From Sphagnum compactum (taxonomy: Eukaryota > Bryophyta > Sphagnopsida > Sphagnales), in contig OZ234493.1 of NCBI GenBank assembly GCA_965153455.1, forward strand, positions 9,476,213 to 9,540,212: a stretch of DNA of 64,000 bases, given 5' to 3'. Positions 36,061 through 46,103 of this stretch are shown here, piece after piece. Every line of letters starts with the position of its first letter. Positions within the stretch are counted from its first letter, which is position 1. A model generated the notes under the pieces. That model ran no database searches. It had not been told where the DNA came from and saw nothing but the letters and a program-made list of their open reading frames with translations. Made by a program: the position numbers and the translations under genes.

Positions 36061-36359
36061 TTTCTAGGTCTTACCTAGTAGGTACCTACTGTCCAATGTT
36101 TTCAATTTCAAAATAGGGACATGTCCGTTGATGTAATCATGGCGATCTGATTTGGACTCAGCCCTGTGTGAACAGGGTGTCTAGTAGTTGGGCCATTCCT
36201 GCTAGCAATCCAAAGTCAAATTTACTGCCAAAAAGAATTAGGTACTGTTCTGGGTGTGAACGGTGAAGCCGACTTGTACACCTGGACCAGTGGAAAAGCA
36301 AAAAAATTCTGCTCAAGTGTGAACAGGGATAGTTCTTTGGCATCATCTGTGGCGGGCCT

Positions 36360-36590
36360 TTTTTTTCGCTGGCGGAAACTTCGCCAAAAAGCGAAATAAG
36401 TAACTAAAACTCGAAAATGAGGTGATTTTGAATCGCCAAAAATCGAAAAATTTGCAAGATTTCTACACATTTGTTCAAATAGGTAGCCAAAAACATAAAA
36501 GTATTAAGGATGTTTAATTTTTTTTTCCCTTTCACATTTTTCTAATAACCAAACTCGGCTAAATCGACTTATGGATGATCACCATCCTTG
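36360..36590. repeat. Dispersed repeat copy, GGATGATCACCA end
   Basis: A stretch with short CGCCAAAAA-type motifs and a poly-T tract ends in CTCGGCTAAATCGACTTATGGATGATCACCAT near 36555-36584. It is the reverse-orientation counterpart of the ends at 17540 and 43629. It lies between the divergent CKS1 and CK2 beta genes. Confidence 0.6.
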
Positions 36591-36744
36591 CGCTGTGTTC
36601 ACACGTGAATAAAACATGAGGTAACAGCGATGTCATCCATAGGCTTTGTCCGATTCTCTGCTACCCACCTAGGACAAAAAGTAGCCAACTCTGCAGCACT
36701 TTGGCTGTTGAGGCCATTGCCACACCCACCGCATCCCATCCCCC

Positions 36745-36780
<36 letters not shown>
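36745..36780. repeat. (CA)n microsatellite
   Basis: About 17 CA units in the CKS1/CK2 beta intergenic region. Confidence 0.97.
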
Positions 36781-36781
<1 letters not shown>

Positions 36782-37086
36782 CACCTTCTCTTTCCTTTTG
36801 TGGCCTTCCGAAATTCCAGTCCAGGTCCCCTTGGGTCTATGTATTGAGCAACCGGGCCAAGTGAAATTTCCGAAAGGAAGCGAGAGAGAGCGCTACTAGT
36901 AGCGCACGCGAGAAAAGCGGCGCAACCAGAACCGGACCCCACACACTCATACCAAACTAGAACCCGAACACGGACGTAGAACAGAAACTAGGAGAGAAGA
37001 GAAGGCAGCGAGAGAGACAGAGAGAAGCAGACAAGGTCGAGGTGCTTCTTCCACTTTGCGTGCGTAGGGGGAAGTGGAGGGATATT

Positions 37087-39382
37087 ATGTTCATGAACAG
37101 GAGGAGCAAGGAGCAAAGGACTAGTGCCGATGATGGTGTCACTGTGTTTCAAAACGGGAACGGACGGAACATTGAGCGGTCGTCTCTTCTGCCTTCTTCT
37201 TCAGCCACTCCTGCCTCTGCTGCTGGTCGCTTTCGCGGCGCCATGGACAACTCTGCCTACCCTGACGGCGGTGTGTGTGTGTGTGTGTGTTTTTTCTTGC
37301 TCTTTTTTAGGTTTTTGATGATGATGATGATGACGACGCGGAGGTTTTGATTTTTACTTACTGCTGTCTCCTTTCAAGGAGGATCGGGTCTGCAGGAGAT
37401 TGAACCCTGATTAGATTTTGACCTAACTCTTCTCAGCATCAAGGACCAATGCTGTGATATCAATTTTCTTTTTGTAATAATATCTTTCGATCTGAATTGT
37501 AGCAATCCATTATTTTTCATAAAATTGAATGTTGTTTTGCAGATGATTTTGACACAGACAGTGAGGAGGAGTCGGATGTGAGTGGATCTGCAGGAGACGA
37601 CACTTCATGGATTTCCTGGTTCTGTCGCTTGAGAGGCAATGAGTTCTTCTGTGAGGTGGACAATGAGTACATTCATGATGAGTTCAATCTCAGTGGCCTC
37701 AGTAGTCAGGTTCCCTACTATGACTACGCACTTGATCTCATTATGGATGTGGAGTCTCCTAATGGTAAGAAGAACATATCATGGCTTTTTTTCCAGGCAT
37801 GATCAATGAGCAGATGTTACATTGCTGTTTCTTTGGTATTAACACTGAAAATTTGTTCCTTGAGAGCCATGAGCATTAGACAATGATAGGGTTTATGGTC
37901 GAGATATTGACCAACAGAAAACATTGAGGTAAGTTCAAAAGTTGGCAAGAGTGTAGTTTAGGTTTTGCATGTATGTATGAATTATGTGTATAGTGATTAG
38001 CATGGAAGAACAAGAGGGTTTGATGATACCTGCAGTTGTTGTGATGATTTAAGAAGAGTGAGAACTCTCTGAGATCCAATGACAGATTTGACATAAAGAC
38101 AGACATCCTGTTGAGAGCGTATAAAAGTGAAAGAGGATGAAATCATGGCCTCTCTGATTCTTGTATGCTCCCCTTTTCATCTTTAGCCCATCTGGGTTTT
38201 GTGCCTTCTACTAATGCCCGTGTGTATGCAATGGGATGGACTTGACTAGGTTTAATTGCATTCACCCTGGTTGTCTCTAATGTACAGACTTCCTTAAACT
38301 GCAGATGATTTATTTTCAGAGGAGCAAAACGAAATGGTAGAGTCTGCTGCAGAGATGTTGTATGGACTCATACATGTCCGGTATATCCTGACTAGCAAAG
38401 GGATGAATGCTATGGTATGTCTTGTTTCCTTGTTCCCTGCTTTGTGTTAAACTCCTTATGAAGCATTCAGAAGGATAATTCACTGAATGCTCATCCAATA
38501 GAATAGGCTAAAATACTGCATCCAATTTGAGAGTGTTGATTCAGGTGTATGGATTTCCTGTTTTCTTATGGTGGTCTGCAGTTAGAGAAGTCCAAGAATG
38601 TGGACTTTGGCAGGTGTCCCAGAATGTATTGCTCAGGCCAGCCATGTCTGCCCATGGGACAGTCAGATGTCTCAAGGACAAGTACTGTGAAAATCTATTG
38701 TCCCAAGTGCGAAGACATATATTACCCAAGGTCCAAGTATCAAGGCAGTATCCTCTTCCACATGCACCATATGGTGAATGCCTGATATTCTGCTTTGTAA
38801 TGACATGTGGCTGTTTATTGGGGTGCATTGTGGAAAGAATAAATTGAACACAGGTTTTTAGTCAATTTGTATTATATTGATCTGAAGTCAAACCTGTAAC
38901 TCCCAATCCAGTAACTTCTCAAATTCCTGTGGAACTTAAATAATTCTGAACAAGAACCCTCATTTGGCTTTCTTCTGAAGGACACAATCCTGCCATGACA
39001 GTTGGTTGCCCTGAGACCCAAAGAAAGTTTCTGTATCTAGTTGGCAGACAATGTGAATGAAGTTTATAAAGGCTCGGACAACCATGGTGTTTAAACCAGA
39101 CCTGAGGCTGACTTTTGGGCTTTTCATTGTTCAGTGCAAAGGCAACAATTAGAATATCGTCACAGCACTCAGGTGTTTCTGATTTTGTGTAAATGCTAAC
39201 TGCCATGTAGGCTTCTCTTGATGTGCTTTTCTTAACTGCGTTCAGATATTGATGGAGCATACTTTGGGACAACATTTCCTCATATGTTTCTGATGACTTA
39301 TCCTCAAGTAAAACCAGCAAAGCCAACTCAAAGCTATGTACCAAGGATATTTGGGTTCAAACTACACAAGAGTGCAATGTAG
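37087..39382 (+). CDS. CKB: Protein kinase CK2 regulatory subunit beta
   Basis: Five exons, 37087-37270, 37543-37764, 38305-38414, 38582-38747 and 39246-39382, give 272 residues. CK2 beta dimerises and tethers two catalytic alpha subunits, tuning substrate choice of this constitutive Ser/Thr kinase. A variable plant-type N-terminal extension (about 60 residues) is followed by an acidic stretch ([12 protein letters not shown]). The core then reads [57 protein letters not shown], and the zinc ribbon with Cys at 184, 189, 212 and 215 (CPRMYC and CPKC). It ends with [19 protein letters not shown] and VFGF-like FGFKLHKS. Exon 4 must end at 38747 (GGCA before GTATCC) to restore the family sequence YQGNIDGAYF. 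An in-frame ATG at 37042 would add 15 residues; 37087 is preferred because it lies nearer to plant homologue starts. Intron 1 begins inside a GT repeat. Confidence 0.96.
37271..37290. repeat. (GT)n microsatellite starting exactly at the CK2 beta intron 1 donor
   Basis: The GT donor dinucleotide of intron 1 is the first unit of a run of about ten GT repeats directly after GACGGCG. A GAT trinucleotide run follows at 37317-37334. Confidence 0.9.
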
Positions 39383-40802
39383 GTGACTTCACTGCAAATT
39401 GAAGTAGTAGGTGTAACTATATCTAGTTGGAAAACAATTGTTTGCAGACATGATGCTGGGTGATGGCCACAGTTCTGTTCTCATATGCTGCTGCAGTGAA
39501 ATTTGGAGTTTGCACCTTTGGGCAGGCTGAGTTGGCTTCTTTGGAAATATTGTTTGTTGGTGCAAGTTAGATTTGCAGCCTGTCTCTATATTAACCCATT
39601 TTATTGGAATTGGAATTGGAACTGAATCAGCAACAGATCCCTTGTGAGTAAATTGTGCATTTGTGAGATGCTACATGTCATAGAAACAGATTGTATAGAG
39701 TAAAACAAGTGAGGACTTTTGATGCTGTACATTATGTCCATTGTCCATATTTGTCAAGATAATCATGGTCTCTTTTTTTGTGCTCAACATTTTTAATTAG
39801 TGTGACGGAATTGGATCTTACACACATTTCAACTTTGTTTGAGTGGATAGAGTTGACCCTCTCTATTCATTGCTGTGAATTCTGATGTAGGTGTGATAGT
39901 GTCTTGAAATGATTTTAACTTTTAATGAAGATGGTATATTGTTACACAAATGTTACATATTCAGAGATGATGGGGTTGTTATTGGGTTACCAGTTGACAC
40001 AAGTAGGGAGAGATTGAGAGGACAGTGATTGAATGTTGGGTGAGGGTCTCAATGCGAAGTGCTTAAGTTGGGGTTGCCATTATGGCAGTGTGGTATTATT
40101 CATAAGCAGTTCAGTTCCCATCTATTAGATGTTAGTTAATAGGAGGTATAGGGACATTAATTTCGAATGATCATCACTACACGTACACCAAGAGAGACTT
40201 ACATAACGAAGGCTTGGAATTCAGACCAGTTGCTGGGAAAGACCCTTGACAATAGCGGCTGGACAGGTTCCTTCAGGGGTGAATGAATACATTGAAGTCC
40301 AGGGGACAACCTAAAACAAAATAACAAAATGCTGTCAATCACAGCTTCCATAACTGTGTAAATTACATTTCATTGTTGACATGCTCAATCAGTCCAGGCA
40401 CTCAGATCCTTCACAAAAAAGTTTCTGTTATATACAGTCAGCTCCCCATGTTGAGCATGCCAAACATTCTTTTCAGTTCACAGCTCATGTACCACACACA
40501 CACTCATGGGTTTGAGGAATTTCAAAGCCTGAAAAAAGCTGATTGACCACAGATCCCTTAAGTCCCATGGTGGTTGCACTCAAGCCAAGTCTCCCCAAAG
40601 CACAATAGAAAGTGACATCTAACGTGAAGACTTTTGACAGCCTTTTAACTGTCAATTTCATTCATTGTCACTGCAACATTGTGTGTGTGTTCTTGAACTT
40701 CAGGATTCAGGACACTTCAAAAGCCAATCATCAATATGCCATTGCGCCAAGCAACTCACAGTGCTCTGGGATATTAAACCTTAAACCTCAAGAACTAGCT
40801 CT
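39383..40802. other. Spacer between convergent CK2 beta and PDCD2 genes
   Basis: Presumably both 3' UTRs plus short intergenic DNA. No other gene or repeat is recognised. Only short frames without family resemblance are present. Confidence 0.5.
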
Positions 40803-42714
40803 TCATGCTGCCAACTGCACCCAAGCAAACTCCTCTGCATAGCCATTGCTGACTCCAGAAGTACATGATGCTGTGCAAGAAAAGACAGTAATAGTGGCCC
40901 AATCAAGAGAGCTGGGTTCATTTTTCACTCGCAAGAAATACAGAAGCTGAGGCAACACTTGCAGCTCAAAGTTCCGGGGTCCCCCACAGTGTGAACAAGG
41001 CTGAATGTCAGTGCTCTTTTTTGGCTGGCCTTCTAATAATGGCCACAGTGGCTTTGCATCCTGTGAACGACAATACCTTAGCACTTGCTCTGGTGCACGT
41101 GAAATCCTTGCTTGGAATGATACCCAGTGTTGCTGCTCCTGTGAGGCCTCCTGCACCTCCTGCAAATCAGAGGCTGAAAACTCCTCCCCTGCCTTTCTCC
41201 GCCTTTCATATTCATCAAGCAACTGTTTGGCCCTACTTTGTCCAGCCTCCATCTGAGGACCAGGGTTACTTCTATCATTGTCCTCAGCCTCATAATTGTC
41301 TTCTTCATCAACCACAAGCTCAAATTCTGGCCACAGTTTGTCACTAGCAGCACAAGCGATTCCTGGTAAATTTTTCTTTTGTGGTTCATGGAGATCCTCA
41401 GGCATCAACTCACCAGCCTCCACCTTGACTGACTCTACATCTTTTGTGGACCCTGGCTCTGGATGGCCTGCACTCTTGGCAGCTTGGACTTGCCGACAAA
41501 ATCCACTGTGGCCAGCCCGCCAGTGCTCAATCTGGTGGTTCCGGGAGCAGTAGCGTGTCTGCTTACAGGCTGCACATGCTTTGTGACCTTTCCAAGCTCC
41601 ACACCATGTGCATAGAGCCACACCATCACATGATGGTGAGTCCTGACCATCAGGGTTTGGTGGACTGTACGAGTAAAAAGAATTGTTTCGGGGAAGCTGA
41701 CTCCGGAAAACCCTAATACTGCGGCATGGCTTCTCTGCTGGTTGCTTGCATTGATGGTGCTGATCTTGCTGGAGACAAGCCATGTTTGGACAAATAAACA
41801 CATACAAAGTTCTGTGGAATGCCTCCGGCTGATCTTCAAGTGGTGCATAAACCTGTAGCAAAAACTGTAAGGGATTGTCGCAAATCCCACATAGTACTTG
41901 CTTCCCATAAGGCAGATTGATTGGATCTAACCAAGCAGGAGTACCTCCTACTTTGCTGGGAAAATGGTGCCTTGAAACTTTCCATGCTTGCTCCACTGGT
42001 TGCACAAACCCTAATCCTACAAGTGTGTCATCTTCTTCCTCTTCCTCCTCCTCCTCCTCAACCACTATATCTTGTCCTCCAACTTCTTCAGGTGATTTCA
42101 CCCTCAAATCTGCCACATCTTGCACCAACCCTCCTGCACCCTCATCCTCCTGTTCCAATCCCTCCCCATTAGAAATCAACAATGCCCTCTGGTACAGCTC
42201 ATATTGCATATCCTGAGGAGCCAGGAAGAAAATACATAGGCAAAGTCTCACTTCAACAGGAACCATTCCCTCTCTTCACAGGTGCCCATGTATTGAGCAT
42301 AAAACCGCTTGGCATCATAACGCACATGTACCGAGCAAGAAGCTGGCCCAGCATCATAATGATCCCACAAACTAGAAAAACTCGGCAAACAAATATCTCA
42401 CCGGTACTCTACAACCATGCCCGAACATCAAACACTCCCAAAATCTAGGTTCCTTTCCAAATGCACTGATCCAGAACAGTAAACCAATTTCTGTATCATA
42501 AAAAGCTGGAACCCGAGCAGACCATCATCATAGACAGGTGCCAAAAAGAAAGGCAATGCCGCAAGAATAAGATCTGACAATAGAAATCTGAGAAAGGAGT
42601 GATGGTTCGACAACGTACGAGCACGGATGATCCCTTGACAATTCCAGCAGATGATGATGATGCTGCTGCAACGTTGCTGCTGCTGCTGCTGCTGCTGTCA
42701 TTGTTCCTCGACAT
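40803..42714 (-). CDS. Programmed cell death protein 2 (PDCD2)-like MYND zinc-finger protein
   Basis: Two exons, 42714-42619 and 42212-40803, joined in phase, give 501 residues. PDCD2 proteins are implicated as chaperone-like factors in 40S ribosomal subunit assembly and cell growth. The start is a Ser/Ala-rich segment encoded by AGC and GCA runs. An acidic run (EEEEEEEEEDD) leads into the PDCD2 N-terminal domain: SKVGGTPAWLDPINLP, CGICDNPLQFLLQVYAPL and HRTLYVFICPNMACL. A MYND finger follows (CTWCGAWKGHKACAACKQTRYCSRNHQIEHW). The C-terminal PDCD2_C domain starts about residue 360, with KPLWPLLEG, CSHCGGPRNFELQVLPQLLYFL and the ending YAEEFAWVQLAA. Exon 1 is assigned from the ATG and GTACGT donor; it is less certain than exon 2. 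A telo-box 15-mer lies 193 bp upstream. Confidence 0.93.
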
Positions 42715-42906
42715 TTTCCAAAAGTCTGAAAAAAGTTGCCGTCCACCAGCAGCAGCAGCAGGAGTAGGACTGTGCGGAAACAATCTGGATAAGAAATGTG
42801 CCATGCGGAGAGAATGTCAGTCATCGACAAGGAGTAGGAGACTATAATAAGCTACTGATGATGAAGAGGAAGAAGAAACGTGGTAATAATGAAAGCTGCT
42901 GTTCCG

Positions 42907-42921
42907 CCATCGCTAGGGTTT
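42907..42921 (-). promoter_or_regulatory. Telo-box-containing 15-mer upstream of PDCD2
   Basis: CCATCGCTAGGGTTT is identical to 33056-33070 upstream of the YIP gene, in the same orientation relative to the gene and at a similar distance (193 against 183 bp). Confidence 0.6.
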
Positions 42922-43339
42922 CACCTTAAACCCTTCTTGAGCCAGCCGCCTTTTCTCTTTCTTCCTTCCTTCCTTCTTTCTCTCTTTCTTTCTTCCTTCC
43001 TTCTTCCTCCTCCTGCTTGTGGTTTGGATTACTATTTCCTGTCACTGCAACAGCGATTGCAGAGCCCGTTTTTTTCGCGCGTGGCAGAACGGATACTTGC
43101 ATCAAAAGGAAAGCAATTTTTGAAATCTTCGTCTTCGTGAGGAGCCCCAAGCATCTCCCAACTTAGAACGATTCCTGCGAGAGACGACCAGCGTGGTAGG
43201 TACTAGGTACTAGGTACCGCCCCTCCTACCCTCTTGAGGTTAGTCCTATTTGTTCAGGAATTTTTGATACCTACCAAACTGGCTACTTATCATCTATAGG
43301 AAGCAACTTTTTTTTTTTTCAATTTCTTTTTTTTTATGT

Positions 43340-44430
43340 AGTCCCAGCGGCAACCATCCATAGCTGGATTTAGCCAGATTTGGCTACAGACCAGATAATA
43401 GGAAGCTAAATTTTTTTTGGAATCCTTCTATTTTTTTAAGCTACCTGTAGGACCAAAGAGTCTAAATGTGGTGAACTCAGTTTTTTTTTTTTTTTTCCCT
43501 CCCTTACTTTTCTGGCGAAACTTTTGAAATTTTTCCCAAAAAAAACCTTTTGAGATGGTCGCAGCTCTTTTTCTTCTTTTTTTAAATTTTGCAAGAGTGC
43601 AAAATTGTGTACAAAACAATTTGACTGGTGGTGATCATCCACAAGAGGATTTAGCCAAATTTGGCTAAAGGTAAGAGAGGCAAGTAGAAAAAGAATTTAG
43701 AATGCTACTATGCACAGACAACAACCTAAGACCTAAATATGGCAAATTCAAAAAAACATTTTAGGTAGTTTTGGCCTTCCATGATCCCAAGCCCCTGTTT
43801 TTTGGCCCCAAAAGACCGCTGATAGGAAAATGTAGTGATCATCTCGTGGAAGATTTAGCCAAATCTGGCTATCAATCATATATGAAGTATGATTTTTTAA
43901 TCATCCTTCTATATTTTGGCTACACACTGAAAACCAAGTATAGAAAATTGTTGACTTTTACTTTTTTTTTCTCACTTCTGGCGATTGTAAAACCTCCAAA
44001 ATCACTTTTAGTTTTCACTTTTTAATTTCTAATTTCGCTTTTTGGTGAAATGTCACCAATTATTATTAAAAAAAAGGCTGCTTGAGGCCTTGCACAGGTG
44101 CACGTTGCAGAAATTAAAATTTCATCCCTTTTCTAGTGGCGAAATTTTGCTCAAAAGCCGAAAATAAAATAAAAAAATACAAATTTTAAATGAAGTAATT
44201 TTGGAGGGTTTCAATTCGCCAGAGGTGGGGAGGGGGTAAAAATCACCAGAATTCTATATTTGGTTTGAAGTGTGTAGCCATAAATATAGAAGGTTGATTA
44301 AATATTTCCACTTCATTTCTGGTTTATAGCCAGATTTGGCTAAATATTCCAAGGGATGATTGCCATTTTTGTAACATCTTCCTATGGGATGATCGCCACA
44401 TTAGGCACTAGATGATCACTACATTTTTTT
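43340..44430. repeat. Cluster of dispersed-repeat ends (possible nested TIR elements)
   Basis: Three left-type ends occur at 43349 (GGCAACCATCCATAG), 43629 (TGGTGATCATCCACAAG) and 43833 (TAGTGATCATCTCG). Each is followed after about 10 bp by TTTAGCCAAATTTGGCTA or a close variant. Right-type ends, in reverse complement, occur at 44328-44365 (AGCCAGATTTGGCTAAATAT ... GGGATGATTGCCA), 44387 (GGATGATCGCCACAT) and 44410 (AGATGATCACTAC). Opposed ends with AT-rich interiors fit inverted-repeat non-autonomous elements inserted into one another. There is no coding sequence. Confidence 0.65.
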
Positions 44431-44563
44431 AAATCATTAAAAAAACACTTGCAGAATCGACCCTAACAGGGACTGTTCCAATGGCGTTAAAACCAGGTAG
44501 GTTGCAAAATAAAGCGTCAAAAAGGAGGTAGGTAGGTCACTAATTAGTGTTGATTGTGTCTCA

Positions 44564-44765
44564 CAATTCCACCGCTTGGGGTGCGGAATCAGCTGCCTCG
44601 GCTTTCGACCTCATAGAGCAGGCCTGATATAGGTCAGTAAGTGCTGAATTCCGCCTCGTATTTCAACTGCTGAGTGGCTGAATCAGCTGCCTCTGCTTTT
44701 TACATTTTTAACCTGATAGAGCACGCCTGAGGGAGGTCATTAAACTGTTGGTTCTGCCTCTCAAT
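44564..44765. repeat. About 100-bp imperfect tandem duplication
   Basis: Both copies carry GGAATCAGCTGCCTCGGCTT or a variant, then GATAGAGCACGCCTGA-like sequence and GGTCATTAA or GGTCAGTAA. They begin near 44564 and 44664. Confidence 0.75.
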
Positions 44766-44900
44766 TCCAACGCTCCAGGTCCGGTTCCTCAAGAAAAGTA
44801 AATTCTGGTTCTGGTTCCAGTTCTAAAGATCAAATAGTCTAAACACTTTCATCAAAGAAACCCTAAATCCATTACCATCTGATGGAATGGTGTCTCACTG

Positions 44901-45142
44901 TACCAGGCTTGGCATGTTCACCCTACCAGGCTCGACATATTCTTAGGTGGAACCAGCCCTGCTGGGCCCATACTACCAGGCCCATGCCATAGTTCTGAGG
45001 TGGAACAAGCCCTGCTGGGCCCACAGGCCCATTCCACTTACCAGGCTTGACATGTTCTTAGGGGACCAAGAGCTGCTCGGCCCAGTAGCCCATATTACCA
45101 GGCCCATTTCATCATTCTTTAGGTGGATCAAGCCCTGCTGGG
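44901..45142. repeat. Imperfect tandem repeat rich in TGGGCC motifs
   Basis: Five degenerate units begin TACCAGGC (first at 44901), and most contain AGGTGGAACAAGCCCTGCTGGGCCCA or a truncated form. TGGGCC resembles plant site II/TCP elements. No adjacent gene is obvious, so I treat it as a minisatellite-like repeat. Confidence 0.75.
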
Positions 45143-46103
45143 CCACTTCCATAGTACTACAGTGGTCCCCCCTCTTGACCATGTCTTCTGTAGAAGACAT
45201 GTCAAATTGAATTGGGTATATTCCTAACAGAATTGGTTCCTTTGGTGAGTTTAGTTGTCATGTGTGAATTGTATAGCTCCTCGTGTTGGATTTGAGGCTT
45301 CAGTTCATGGAATCATGTTGGGTGTCTCATATATAGTGGTGAAGTATGAGAATGCATAAATTCAATGTGCATAAATAGTGCAATTTTTCAAGCCCACAGC
45401 CTACCCACACTTGAGCTTGTATAATCTGGTTACTCTGAAGTACAACTGCTGCAACACACAACATGCCGTGATAACCAACTGGCCATGGATACAGTAACAT
45501 GACAAACAAAGGAAATCTGCACAAAGGAAAAACTAATGACCTTTCAATAAGAGTCCCAAGTGGGATTGAGAAGTTGAGGATTTTCTGGGCATCATCACAT
45601 AAATCTCAGTGAGATGTCAGAAACCACACTCTATCCTCAGTCCATATCTTCACCAGTGGACCTTAATGGCTTGGAAAAACAATTTCCAAGATTAAAATGG
45701 TTCTGTCACAAAAACCCTATCACAAATATAATTACAGCTGGTGAGCAACCACCCACATTTCACGTTGAAATCTTCCTGCTTCTGGATGCTGCTTAGACAC
45801 ATCTTCAATCCTGGTACATAGACACACCAGTCACCTTGCTAAAGAAACGAGGATGACCAAGAGCAATACCAAGCGCAGGTTGAACATGCACAATATTCCC
45901 GGCTCAAAGAAACAGGGACCTACTGGGGTATATTGTGCATGTGAAAAAATGGCAGCTCTTGGTTATTAAAACTTTAAGTATACATAGCTTCCCAGAAGGT
46001 TGCCAAAGGATGGAATTTTGGCCTTAACAGTACAAAAGTTCACAATCCCATATATGAGACTTCAGTTTACTGAGAGCTGCATGTGTGAGGCAGGGGCAGT
46101 GCT
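45143..46103. other. Gene-free spacer
   Basis: No gene or structured repeat is recognised between the TGGGCC repeat and the F-box/LRR pseudogene. Confidence 0.4.

Noticed and set aside
40991-42216. Several plus-strand frames of 80-118 codons
   Set aside because: They are antisense shadows of the PDCD2 coding exon, which has clear MYND and PDCD2_C domains on the minus strand.
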